Source of the DNA: RFPI01 sp964398195
GTDB taxonomy: Bacteria > Pseudomonadota > Gammaproteobacteria > Burkholderiales > Methylophilaceae
Assembly (NCBI GenBank): GCA_964398195.1
Contig: CAYNLW010000015.1
Span: 1 to 27,730 of the forward strand
Direction: 5' to 3'
DNA length: 27,730 nucleotides
Shown: positions 1 to 6,809 of the stretch, piece after piece
Numbering within the stretch: the stretch's first letter is position 1
How the letters are laid out: every line of letters begins with the position of its first letter
Made by a program: the position numbers and the translations under genes
Notes under the pieces: model-generated
The model's database searches: none
What the model was told of the DNA's origin: nothing
What the model saw: the letters and a program-made list of their open reading frames with translations, nothing else

Positions 1-13
1 GCACATTTGCCAT
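1..13 (-). CDS. 5' end of an unidentified minus-strand gene
   Basis: Only the first codons lie in the window. On the minus strand an AAGGAG Shine-Dalgarno (positions 25-20) is followed by two consecutive ATG codons (16-14 and 13-11) and then Ala-Asn-Val. Six bases separate the AAGGAG from the second ATG, so I place the start at 13. The product cannot be named from four residues. Confidence 0.4.
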
Positions 14-43
14 CATAAACTCCTTAAATTTTTTAAGAGATGA

Positions 44-196
44 TTTAAAGCATCATTTGCTGTAGATTATAATCGTATAATTAAAAACTTAGCCGTAATT
101 TATAGAAATATTTTGAAGGTAAATTGCTGTATTTGTTGGATTTACAAGTTTGAAGGCGAAGATGCGATAGATGTTCATTTGGAGGATTATCATTGA
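44..196 (+). pseudogene. Remnant of a HigB/RelE-type toxin gene
   Basis: The frame ending at TGA 194-196 closes with residues FEGEDAIDVHLEDYH, which resembles the C-terminus of HigB-family mRNA interferases (RelE fold, toxin of a type II toxin-antitoxin pair). The TGA overlaps the antitoxin ATG by one base (TGATG), the usual higBA arrangement. A stop at 41-43 limits the open frame to about 50 codons against roughly 90 for a full toxin, and the residues before position 146 match the family poorly. The N-terminal half with the RNA-binding and catalytic face is therefore missing. Identification rests on this C-terminal motif and the gene order. Confidence 0.6.
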
Positions 197-516
197 TGAA
201 GTCTTTAAGAGATCCTAATCGAAAACCCACCCACCCCGGCGAGTTTCAGCGTGAAGTGGTTTTGCCTGAACTAGGCGTCACGTAAACAAAATTGGCGCAG
301 CATTTGGGCGTTAGTCGGTTGACTGTGTCGGAGATTTTGCTGGAGAAGCGTGGCGTTAGTGCTGAGATGGCGGTTCGCATTGCGGTAGTAGCGGGTGGTT
401 CGCCTGAGCTTTGGCTGAATATGCAAATGCGCTTGGACTTGTGGCAGGCGCAGCAAAAATTTGCCCAGCATCCCGATATGAAAGCCACACCGATATCGCA
501 AGCGGTGGCCGCTTAA
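196..516 (+). pseudogene. higA: HigA-type antitoxin with in-frame TAA
   Basis: The ATG at 196 has GGAGG ten bases upstream and opens MKSLRDPNRKPTHPGE, the typical HigA N-terminus. The frame then meets TAA at 283-285 inside the start of the helix-turn-helix (LGVT-stop-TKLAQHLGVSRLTVSE). HigA proteins normally have Gln at this site (LGVTQTKLA), so a CAA to TAA change explains the stop. Downstream the frame stays open to 516 and keeps the family signature (EKRGVSAEMAVRIA, SPELWLNMQ, DLW). HigA would bind DNA and neutralise HigB. A TTG at 292 could restart translation but has no ribosome-binding site and would lose the first HTH helix. With the toxin also truncated, this looks like a dead locus. 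Confidence 0.75.
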
Positions 517-520
517 TTGT

Positions 521-1198
521 TTAAATATCCAAATTAAATTCTGGCATTTGATCTTTGCCAACCACTGCCAAACAAGGCGCGTTAATCATCTTTTTCAGTG
601 TGCTGATGTTTTCTTGCATCACTGGCATATCCTCATCGAGACAATTGGCTACCCAGCCTAGCAAGGTCAGGCCGGACTGTTGAATGGCTTGTGCGCTGAG
701 TAGTGCGTGGTTGATACAGCCTAGGCGGACGCGGACTACTAGTAGGACGGGGATTTGTAGGGCTAGCGCTAAGTCAGCGATGGTTTGCGTGGCGTTGAGT
801 GGCACTAGCCAACCGCCGGCGCCTTCTACGATGACCACATCGGCTAATTGGCGCAGTTGCTGAAAGGCTTCTAAGATTGGGGCGAATTGAATATCGACGG
901 CGGCTTGATGGGCGGCGATATGCGGGGCGATGGCCGGGGCAAAACAATAGGGGTTAATGAGGGCGCGCGGCGCGGCAATATTGCTGGCGGCGACTAATTG
1001 TGCCACATCCGCATTAACCCACTCGCCTTGTATCAAGCTAGCACCAGAGGCCACCGGCTTCATCCCGACCACGCGCAAGGATTGCGCCGCCAAATGACGT
1101 ATCAATGCGGCGCTGATATAGCTTTTGCCGGCATCGGTATCGGTGCCTGTGACGAAGATGGCAGGCGGATATTTAGCGAGATTGGCTGATAACGGCAT
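521..1198 (-). CDS. bioD: ATP-dependent dethiobiotin synthetase BioD
   Basis: BioD closes the ureido ring of 7,8-diaminopelargonate with CO2 and ATP to give dethiobiotin, the penultimate biotin step, in the cytoplasm. The 225-residue protein has the P-loop GTDTDAGKS (residues 18-26, Lys25), the substrate motif MKPVASG (Lys47) and EGAGGWLVPL (from Glu125), all diagnostic of the family, and its length is normal. It is the last gene of the bio operon: its ATG overlaps the bioC stop by one base (TAATG), so translation is probably coupled. It ends only four bases from the convergent higA remnant, and no terminator is visible between them. Confidence 0.95.
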   Translation of the reverse strand: MPLSANLAKYPPAIFVTGTDTDAGKSYISAALIRHLAAQSLRVVGMKPVASGASLIQGEWVNADVAQLVAASNIAAPRALINPYCFAPAIAPHIAAHQAAVDIQFAPILEAFQQLRQLADVVIVEGAGGWLVPLNATQTIADLALALQIPVLLVVRVRLGCINHALLSAQAIQQSGLTLLGWVANCLDEDMPVMQENISTLKKMINAPCLAVVGKDQMPEFNLDI

Positions 1199-2088
1199 TA
1201 ACGCTTCCTGTGCAAAGTAATCGGTACTGGTTGGCTGATATCAAACTTGGTGCTGGGTCGTTGCGGTGGTCGCCAAGCGTGGCCATACACCACTTCGTAA
1301 CTGGCCGGCAGGCCACTGGCTTGGCGGAACGTTTCATAGGCTTGCGCTAGGCCCTGCATAAAGCCTTTGCCGGATAGGCCACGGCGCCGGCCTTGGGTGG
1401 CGTTATGCGCGCCTATGGCTTTTAAATCGCGCATCAAGTGCAACACTTGTTGATATTGCAACGTGAAATGATCTACATCTAACACCACCCCAGCAAAACC
1501 TGCGCGCACCAAGGCATCGCCTACATCATGCATATCGATAAAGCGATTGACGTGCACATTGCCATCTACTTGCTGGCTGGCCAAACGCAACTCTTTCAGC
1601 GTGTCGGGACCAAAACTGGCAAACATCAACAAGCCATCGACTTTTAACACGCGATGAATTTCACTAAATACTTGGTCAGGCTGGTTGCACCACTGTAAAG
1701 ACAAGTTAGACCACACCATATCCACGCTAGCATCTGCCAGCGGCAATTGCTCCATATCGGCACATAGATAGTGATGGCGCCGCTTAGCCGGCCACCAATC
1801 GCGCCAGCTGCGGTGCTTGTGACGCGCTTGTTGCAACATACCCTCGGCAATATCCAAGCTTATGATTTGCGCTTGCGGATAGCGTTCGGCCAATACTTTT
1901 CCAGCCACGCCAGTACCACAACCTAGGTCTAAAATGCACTGCGGCGCGCTATTCATCAAGGCCAAACGCTCTAGCATTTGTGCGCGCACCTCGCTTTGCA
2001 ACACCGCATGGCCATCGTAATGCTTGGCCGCACGGCCAAAGGCCAGCCTAACTTGGCGTTTATCTAGCGTGTATTGATCGTTGTTCAC
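1198..2088 (-). CDS. bioC: Malonyl-ACP O-methyltransferase BioC
   Basis: BioC methylates the free carboxyl of malonyl-ACP with S-adenosylmethionine so that fatty acid synthesis can extend it to pimeloyl-ACP methyl ester. The 296-residue protein has class I methyltransferase motif I as LDLGCGTG (residues 53-60), the acidic strand-2 end ISLDIAEGML (Asp79) and a late NLSLQWCNQP stretch typical of BioC. The start codon is GTG at 2088, and its GTGA overlaps the bioH TGA by four bases. No strong ribosome-binding site is seen, consistent with coupling to bioH. Co-occurrence with bioH directly upstream supports the BioC call over a generic ubiquinone-type methyltransferase. Confidence 0.93.
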   Translation of the reverse strand: MNNDQYTLDKRQVRLAFGRAAKHYDGHAVLQSEVRAQMLERLALMNSAPQCILDLGCGTGVAGKVLAERYPQAQIISLDIAEGMLQQARHKHRSWRDWWPAKRRHHYLCADMEQLPLADASVDMVWSNLSLQWCNQPDQVFSEIHRVLKVDGLLMFASFGPDTLKELRLASQQVDGNVHVNRFIDMHDVGDALVRAGFAGVVLDVDHFTLQYQQVLHLMRDLKAIGAHNATQGRRRGLSGKGFMQGLAQAYETFRQASGLPASYEVVYGHAWRPPQRPSTKFDISQPVPITLHRKR

Positions 2089-2849
2089 AATAAAAATCGA
2101 TTCACGGAATTAACAAAATCTTGTGGTTGCGACAAAAAAGGCTCGTGCCCTGCCGCTTGCATCACCGACAGTTGCGCCTGTGGCAAATGTTGTGTGGACC
2201 ATTGCGCCGCCGACAGCGGACATAAGCGATCGCGCTCGCCGTGTATCCACAACACTGGCACGTTGATTTGCGCTAATTGCTGGCGCAAATCGCTATGCAT
2301 CAAAATTTTTAAGCCGGCCTGCAAGGCCTGAATACTGGGGTGCGGGCGTTGCAACATAATGGCCAATAACTGTTTCATCTCTTGTCGCGTATGGCTGCTA
2401 CCCATGGCGATTAGGGCGACAAATTTCTGTAAAGCGCCCTCAAAATCCTGCATCACTTGCTGAAAAAACCCCTCAAATACTTGCGCTTCCACCCCATGCT
2501 GCCAGTCCTGCCTATCCATAAAACAGGGGGTGGTGCCGACCAAAATCAAACGCGCCAAAGGCTGTTCTAGCGCCATCTGCATCGCCACTAATCCGCCTAA
2601 TGACCAACCTAATAGATTGGCATTGGCAGGCACTTGTTGACTAATTTGTTGCGCCAAGTCGGCTAGATTGTCTGCCATAGGCGCTGCGCTAAAGCCCATG
2701 CCGGGCAGATCGACAATATATAAACGATGCTGCTGCGCCAGTCCGTCGCGTACCGTTTGCCAAATGCCGCCATGCATTCCCCAGCCATGTAACAGCACTA
2801 GCGGTGCACCTTGGCCGACTTGTTCGATATATAGCGCGGGCTTGCTCAT
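2085..2849 (-). CDS. bioH: Pimeloyl-ACP methyl ester carboxylesterase BioH
   Basis: BioH removes the methyl group added by BioC once the pimeloyl chain is complete, releasing pimeloyl-ACP for BioF. This is a 254-residue alpha/beta hydrolase with an oxyanion-region HGWGMHGGIW (from His21), nucleophile elbow GWSLGG (Ser83), acid in HGERDRLCP (Asp206) and general base in AAGHEPF (His234). The triad spacing matches that of E. coli BioH. The ATG overlaps the bioF stop as ATGA (2846-2849), and the 3' end overlaps bioC by four bases. Placement between bioF and bioC makes BioH far more likely than another hydrolase. Confidence 0.95.
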   Translation of the reverse strand: MSKPALYIEQVGQGAPLVLLHGWGMHGGIWQTVRDGLAQQHRLYIVDLPGMGFSAAPMADNLADLAQQISQQVPANANLLGWSLGGLVAMQMALEQPLARLILVGTTPCFMDRQDWQHGVEAQVFEGFFQQVMQDFEGALQKFVALIAMGSSHTRQEMKQLLAIMLQRPHPSIQALQAGLKILMHSDLRQQLAQINVPVLWIHGERDRLCPLSAAQWSTQHLPQAQLSVMQAAGHEPFLSQPQDFVNSVNRFLL

Positions 2850-4012
2850 GCTTGCAGCAATTCCTGCTCAGCTTGCTGTAGCGCTACGATTAAAGCATCC
2901 ACTTGCGCTAGGCTATGTGCCGCGCTGAGAGAAATGCGTAAGCGCGCGCTGCCGGCCGGCACTGTGGGTGGGCGTATCGCTGGTACATAAAAGCCTTGTT
3001 GCGCCAAGCGCTGGCTAAGCGCCACGGCCAATTGGTCATCGCCGACGATTAAGGGTTGTATCGCCGTAATAGACGCCATCAATTGCCAGTGCTGTAAACG
3101 CAACTGTTGTTGCAGATGTTGAATCAGCTGATGCAAATGCTGTAGCCGCTCAGGTTCTTGCTGCATCGCTTGCAGCGCCGCCATCAGCGCGGCTGCCAAG
3201 GCAGGTGGCGAGGCGGTGGTGTAAACATAGGTGCGGGCAAATTGCACCAAGTAATCAATCACTAGCGGCTGCGCTGCGACAAATGCGCCAGCCACGCCAG
3301 CCGCTTTACCCAGTGTAGCCATATAAATAATGCGTTCAGAGGCGACATTAAAATGCGCCAAAATACCTTTGCCCTGTGCGCCTAACACGCCAAAACCATG
3401 CGCATCATCAAGCAATAAATAGGCATCATAGCGTTGGCATAGCGCTAATAACTGCGGCACATCGGCGATATCGCCATCCATACTAAATACCGCATCTACG
3501 GCGATTAATTTGCGCCGCGCCGTGCTGTTGGCCAATAGCTTTTCTAGCGCCTGTAAGTCTTGATGCGCATAGCGCTTGAATTGTGCGCGCGACAAAATGG
3601 CGGCGTCATTTAAACAAGCGTGATTGAGCTTATCGGCAAACAGCGCGTCATCGCGCCCCAATAACGCAGACACCACACCCAAGTTAGCCATATAGCCGGT
3701 ACTAAATAATAAGCCGCGCGGCATGCCAACGAATGCGGCCAGTTGCTGCTCGCATTGTTCGTGCAAGTGATGGTGGCCATTGATTAAATGTGACGCCCCT
3801 GCGCCCACACCGACTTGGCTTAAGGCTTGTTGTGCGGCTTGAATTAAGGCGGGGTGATTAGCTAAGCCCAGATAATCATTGCTGGCAAAAGCCAGCAAGG
3901 CTTGCTGGTCGAGTTGGATATGCGCTTGTTGCGCGCCTTGCAACACCTTGCGCTGCCGCATCAGACCCGCATCAGCCCGCTGCGTCAGCTCGGCTTGCAA
4001 TTGTTTCAGCAT
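2846..4012 (-). CDS. bioF: 8-amino-7-oxononanoate synthase BioF
   Basis: BioF is a PLP enzyme that condenses pimeloyl-ACP with L-alanine to 8-amino-7-oxononanoate and CO2. The 388-residue protein shows ASNDYLGL near residue 43, the PLP-ring contacts in LLLDDAHGFGVLG (Asp202, His205) and the Schiff-base lysine in ATLGKAAG (Lys236). These are the expected features of the alpha-oxoamine synthase family, and the context separates it from Kbl and HemA. The ATG lies one base after the bioB TAA, and the 3' end overlaps bioH. Length and motifs are complete, with no sign of damage. Confidence 0.96.
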   Translation of the reverse strand: MLKQLQAELTQRADAGLMRQRKVLQGAQQAHIQLDQQALLAFASNDYLGLANHPALIQAAQQALSQVGVGAGASHLINGHHHLHEQCEQQLAAFVGMPRGLLFSTGYMANLGVVSALLGRDDALFADKLNHACLNDAAILSRAQFKRYAHQDLQALEKLLANSTARRKLIAVDAVFSMDGDIADVPQLLALCQRYDAYLLLDDAHGFGVLGAQGKGILAHFNVASERIIYMATLGKAAGVAGAFVAAQPLVIDYLVQFARTYVYTTASPPALAAALMAALQAMQQEPERLQHLHQLIQHLQQQLRLQHWQLMASITAIQPLIVGDDQLAVALSQRLAQQGFYVPAIRPPTVPAGSARLRISLSAAHSLAQVDALIVALQQAEQELLQA

Positions 4013-4013
4013 A

Positions 4014-5033
4014 TTAGATGGGGTGTATGCCTAGTCTGGCAAATAATTTGCGGTCAGCGTCGGTTTCTGGGTTGCCGGTGGTGAGCAATTTTTCGCCATA
4101 AAAAATCGAATTGGCGCCTGCCAAGAAACACAGCGCTTGTATGCCCTCGTGCATGCTTTGGCGACCTGCGGATAAGCGCACAAAGCTGCTAGGCATGGTG
4201 ATTCTGGCCACCGCGATGGTGCGCACAAATTCAAATTCGTCCAATGGCTCTGTGCCATATAAAGGGGTGCCTTCGACTTGGGTGAGCAAATTAATCGGCA
4301 CGCTTTCTGGTGGTCTGCTCATATTGGCCAACTGCGCAATCAAACCAGCACGCTGAGTGCGGCTTTCGCCCATGCCGATAATGCCGCCACAGCACACATT
4401 GATATCCGCTTCTCTCACACTATCCAGCGTATCCAGCCGATCTTGATAGGTGCGGGTAGAAATAATATCGCCATACATTTCCGGCGCGGTGTCCAGATTG
4501 TGGTTGTAATAGTCCAAGCCAGCTTGTTTTAACTGCTGCGCTTGTCCCTCTTTCAACATACCCAAGGTGGCACAAGTCTCTAAACCCAAGGCTTTCACTT
4601 CAGAAATCATTTGCAACACGGGCTCTAGGTCTTTTTGTTTTGGGCTACGCCAAGCGGCACCCATACAAAAACGGCTGGCGCCATTGGCTTTGGCCTCGCG
4701 CGCCGCTTGCAGCACTTCATCTAAAGGCATCAAAGGCTCGTTTTCTATGCCTGTTTGATAGCGCGCTGCTTGTGGGCAATAGCCGCAGTCCTCTGAACAG
4801 CCGCCAGTTTTAATCGATAGCAAGGTGCTCACTTGTACTGCGTTGGCATCGAAATGTTGTCTGTGCACAGTCTGTGCTTGAAATAACAAATCATTAAACG
4901 GCAAGGCAAACAGCGCCTCGACTTGCGCCACGCTCCAGCGCTGCTCATGGCTTGCGCTTTGGCAAGCGCCATGCGACGCTGGCTCACGCTTGAGTTGGGT
5001 TAAATCAATTGTTTGTAGGCCTTGTTCGCTCAT
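4014..5033 (-). CDS. bioB: Biotin synthase BioB (radical SAM)
   Basis: BioB inserts sulphur into dethiobiotin in the last biotin step, using a [4Fe-4S] radical-SAM cluster and a sacrificial iron-sulphur cluster. From the chosen start the protein has 339 residues with the CxxxCxxC cluster motif CSEDCGYC (Cys79, Cys83, Cys86), followed by FCMGAAWR and YNHNLDT, all standard for BioB. A longer frame begins at 5063, but I choose ATG 5033. It has GGAGG seven bases upstream and overlaps the preceding gene's stop as ATGA, matching the coupling seen through the rest of the operon. bioA is not in this window. Confidence 0.96.
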   Translation of the reverse strand: MSEQGLQTIDLTQLKREPASHGACQSASHEQRWSVAQVEALFALPFNDLLFQAQTVHRQHFDANAVQVSTLLSIKTGGCSEDCGYCPQAARYQTGIENEPLMPLDEVLQAAREAKANGASRFCMGAAWRSPKQKDLEPVLQMISEVKALGLETCATLGMLKEGQAQQLKQAGLDYYNHNLDTAPEMYGDIISTRTYQDRLDTLDSVREADINVCCGGIIGMGESRTQRAGLIAQLANMSRPPESVPINLLTQVEGTPLYGTEPLDEFEFVRTIAVARITMPSSFVRLSAGRQSMHEGIQALCFLAGANSIFYGEKLLTTGNPETDADRKLFARLGIHPI

Positions 5034-5509
5034 GCTTCTACCTCCACAGTTAAATCTTGCCAATCGTCTTTGGCGGCACGCAGCATATCGCGCACACCGA
5101 ATGGGATAACCAGCAAGATGGTAATCACCCAGACCAGAATAATTAAATTAAAACGCCCTATCCACTCGGCCAACATAAAGCCAAAAAACCCCATAATCAC
5201 CAACAGCGCAAAGGTGGAATAAAAGCGATAGCCAGCGCGGCGCACATAACTAGCCACTTTGGTATTGGGATGATGGGCGGCAGCGGCATACATAAAGATA
5301 GAGGCGGCCACCCAAATAAACATAGGAATCACCAAGGGCAAGGCCAGCACCGCCAAACAGGAAAAGAAGGTAAAACTTTGTGCTGCGCGCATTTGCGATT
5401 TGGCCGATAGATGGCGTGTCACCATGGCGCGTTGTGGCCCGCCAGCGCTGCTCGCGGGATCAATGCTTAAAGGTGGCTTAGATGGGCTAGTCATGGTGGA
5501 ATTTGTCAT
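5030..5509 (-). CDS. Small integral membrane protein heading the bio operon
   Basis: I do not recognise a named family. The 159-residue product has a Pro/Ser-rich N-terminus (about 1-40), a long hydrophobic stretch at 45-78 that could be one or two membrane segments, and two further hydrophobic segments near 98-116 and 120-138. It ends in an acidic tail (VEVEA). A basic loop (VASYVRRAGYR) lies between segments. Its TGA overlaps the bioB ATG, so it is translationally linked to biotin synthesis. That could mean a related role such as transport or membrane association, or simply a shared transcript. No clear Shine-Dalgarno precedes the ATG at 5509, and an internal Met6 is an alternative start. 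Confidence 0.75.
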   Translation of the reverse strand: MTNSTMTSPSKPPLSIDPASSAGGPQRAMVTRHLSAKSQMRAAQSFTFFSCLAVLALPLVIPMFIWVAASIFMYAAAAHHPNTKVASYVRRAGYRFYSTFALLVIMGFFGFMLAEWIGRFNLIILVWVITILLVIPFGVRDMLRAAKDDWQDLTVEVEA

Positions 5510-5531
5510 GCAAAATAATCGTTAGCGCATG

Positions 5532-5558
5532 ATTATACACATAAAAATAAGCTGTTAA
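5532..5558 (-). promoter_or_regulatory. Candidate sigma-70 promoter of the bio operon
   Basis: On the minus strand a perfect TATAAT (5537-5532) is preceded by TTAACA (5558-5553) with a short 15-base spacer, about 22 bases upstream of the membrane-protein ATG. This is the only strong -10 match in the 64-base gap between the divergent bio operon and comF. I see no recognisable BirA operator. Confidence 0.4.
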
Positions 5559-5573
5559 GGATAAAAACAAAGA

Positions 5574-6344
5574 ATGCTAAACATATGCTCAAAATTTACT
5601 CATTTGTTCAAAAATGCCTACAAGCGTGGTCATAAAGCCCGCTTGCTGCAAGGCCTAACGCTATTCAGCTGCCCCTTGTGCCAAGCCCCCATCTCCGCTC
5701 AGCAAGCGCTTTGCCCAGCTTGTCAGCAAGCCCTGCCGTGGCGCGAGCAGCAATACTGTGTGCAGTGCGGCAGTTTATGTTTTGCCCAGCGCTGTGGGGA
5801 GTGCCTGCAACATCCACCACACTTTGACCTGACCATCGCCGCTTTTGATTATCGCTACCCCTTGGACAAAATGATTGCGCGCTATAAATATCAATACCAA
5901 CTGCATTTGGCGCGGCCACTGGCGCATGGCTTGTTGCACAGCCTAGCGCAACAAATCGCGGTATTTCCGGATATGCTGGTGGCCATGCCCTTGCATGAAA
6001 AACGCCTGCAACAACATGGCTTTAATCAATCGCAACTGATTGCGCAAAGCATTAGCCAGCCATTTCAACTCAGCATCAGCCCAGCCTGCCGGCGCGTGAT
6101 CAATACGCCCCCACAAGCCGGCTTAGATCATCAGCAACGCATACGCAATATTCGTGGTGCTTTTGCCTGTGATATTTCGCTGCGTGGTAAACGCATCGCC
6201 ATCGTCGATGATGTCATGACCACTGGGGCGAGTTTGAATGAGCTGGCTAGGCAACTGAAAAAAGCGGGGCGGCTCATGTACAATGCTGGGTGGTCGCGAG
6301 AACTCAACAGAATCATTAATCATGCTGCACATCGTCTTATTTGA
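5574..6344 (+). CDS. comF: ComF family phosphoribosyltransferase-like protein, 3' frameshift
   Basis: ComF proteins are linked to uptake of transforming DNA and combine a zinc ribbon with a PRT-like domain. Here Cys pairs 33/36, 47/50, 62/65 and 74/77 form the zinc-binding region, and IAIVDDVMTTGASL (about 208-221) is the PRPP-binding loop. The family ending is lost: after LKKAG (to residue 232) the frame reads RLMYNAGWSREL and runs on into trmL, giving 256 residues. One extra G in the GGGG run at 6266-6269 would give AAHVQCWVVARTQQNH and a TAA at 6317-6319, just before the trmL ATG. That tail matches other ComF proteins, so a one-base deletion is likely, either a real mutation or a homopolymer error. 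The corrected length is 248 residues. Confidence 0.88.
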   Translation: MLNICSKFTHLFKNAYKRGHKARLLQGLTLFSCPLCQAPISAQQALCPACQQALPWREQQYCVQCGSLCFAQRCGECLQHPPHFDLTIAAFDYRYPLDKMIARYKYQYQLHLARPLAHGLLHSLAQQIAVFPDMLVAMPLHEKRLQQHGFNQSQLIAQSISQPFQLSISPACRRVINTPPQAGLDHQQRIRNIRGAFACDISLRGKRIAIVDDVMTTGASLNELARQLKKAGRLMYNAGWSRELNRIINHAAHRLI

Positions 6345-6786
6345 ACCTGAAATTCCTCCGAATACCGGCAATATTATTCGGCTATGCGCCAATACAGGTG
6401 CGCAACTGCATTTGGTGGAACCGATGGGATTTCGCTTACAAGATAAACAACTGCTGAGAGCCGGCTTGGATTATCACGAATTTGCCAGTATGCAGGTGCA
6501 TCAAGACTGGGCACATTGCCAAAACGCTTTAGGCCAAAGGCGCATGTATGCCATGACTACCAAGGGCTCAAGACACTACCATTTGGAACAGTTTCAAGAT
6601 GAAGATGTATTTGTGTTTGGCCCAGAATCGCGTGGGCTGCCATTAGAAATTCGTGAGCAATTTTTGCCAGATAGACGCCTGCGTTTGCCTATGTTGCCGA
6701 ATAGCCGCAGCCTCAATCTGTCCAACTCAGTCGCCATTGTATTGTATGAAGCTTGGCGCCAGCTCGACTTTAACAATGGCAGCTAG
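6322..6786 (+). CDS. trmL: tRNA (cytidine(34)-2'-O)-methyltransferase TrmL
   Basis: TrmL is a small SPOUT methyltransferase that 2'-O-methylates the wobble base of tRNA-Leu isoacceptors using S-adenosylmethionine. The 154-residue protein begins MLHIVLFEPEIPPNTGN and carries the knot motifs FVFGPESRGLP (about 97-107) and LPMLPNSRSLNLSNSVA (from 122), with the usual YEAWRQ end. The frame is open from 6283, but ATG 6322 gives the exact family N-terminus and length. It follows the corrected comF stop by two bases, so the two genes are probably co-transcribed. No terminator is seen before the convergent TPR gene. Confidence 0.95.
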   Translation: MLHIVLFEPEIPPNTGNIIRLCANTGAQLHLVEPMGFRLQDKQLLRAGLDYHEFASMQVHQDWAHCQNALGQRRMYAMTTKGSRHYHLEQFQDEDVFVFGPESRGLPLEIREQFLPDRRLRLPMLPNSRSLNLSNSVAIVLYEAWRQLDFNNGS

Positions 6787-6809
6787 CCACTGTTAGCGCC
6801 CACTCACCA

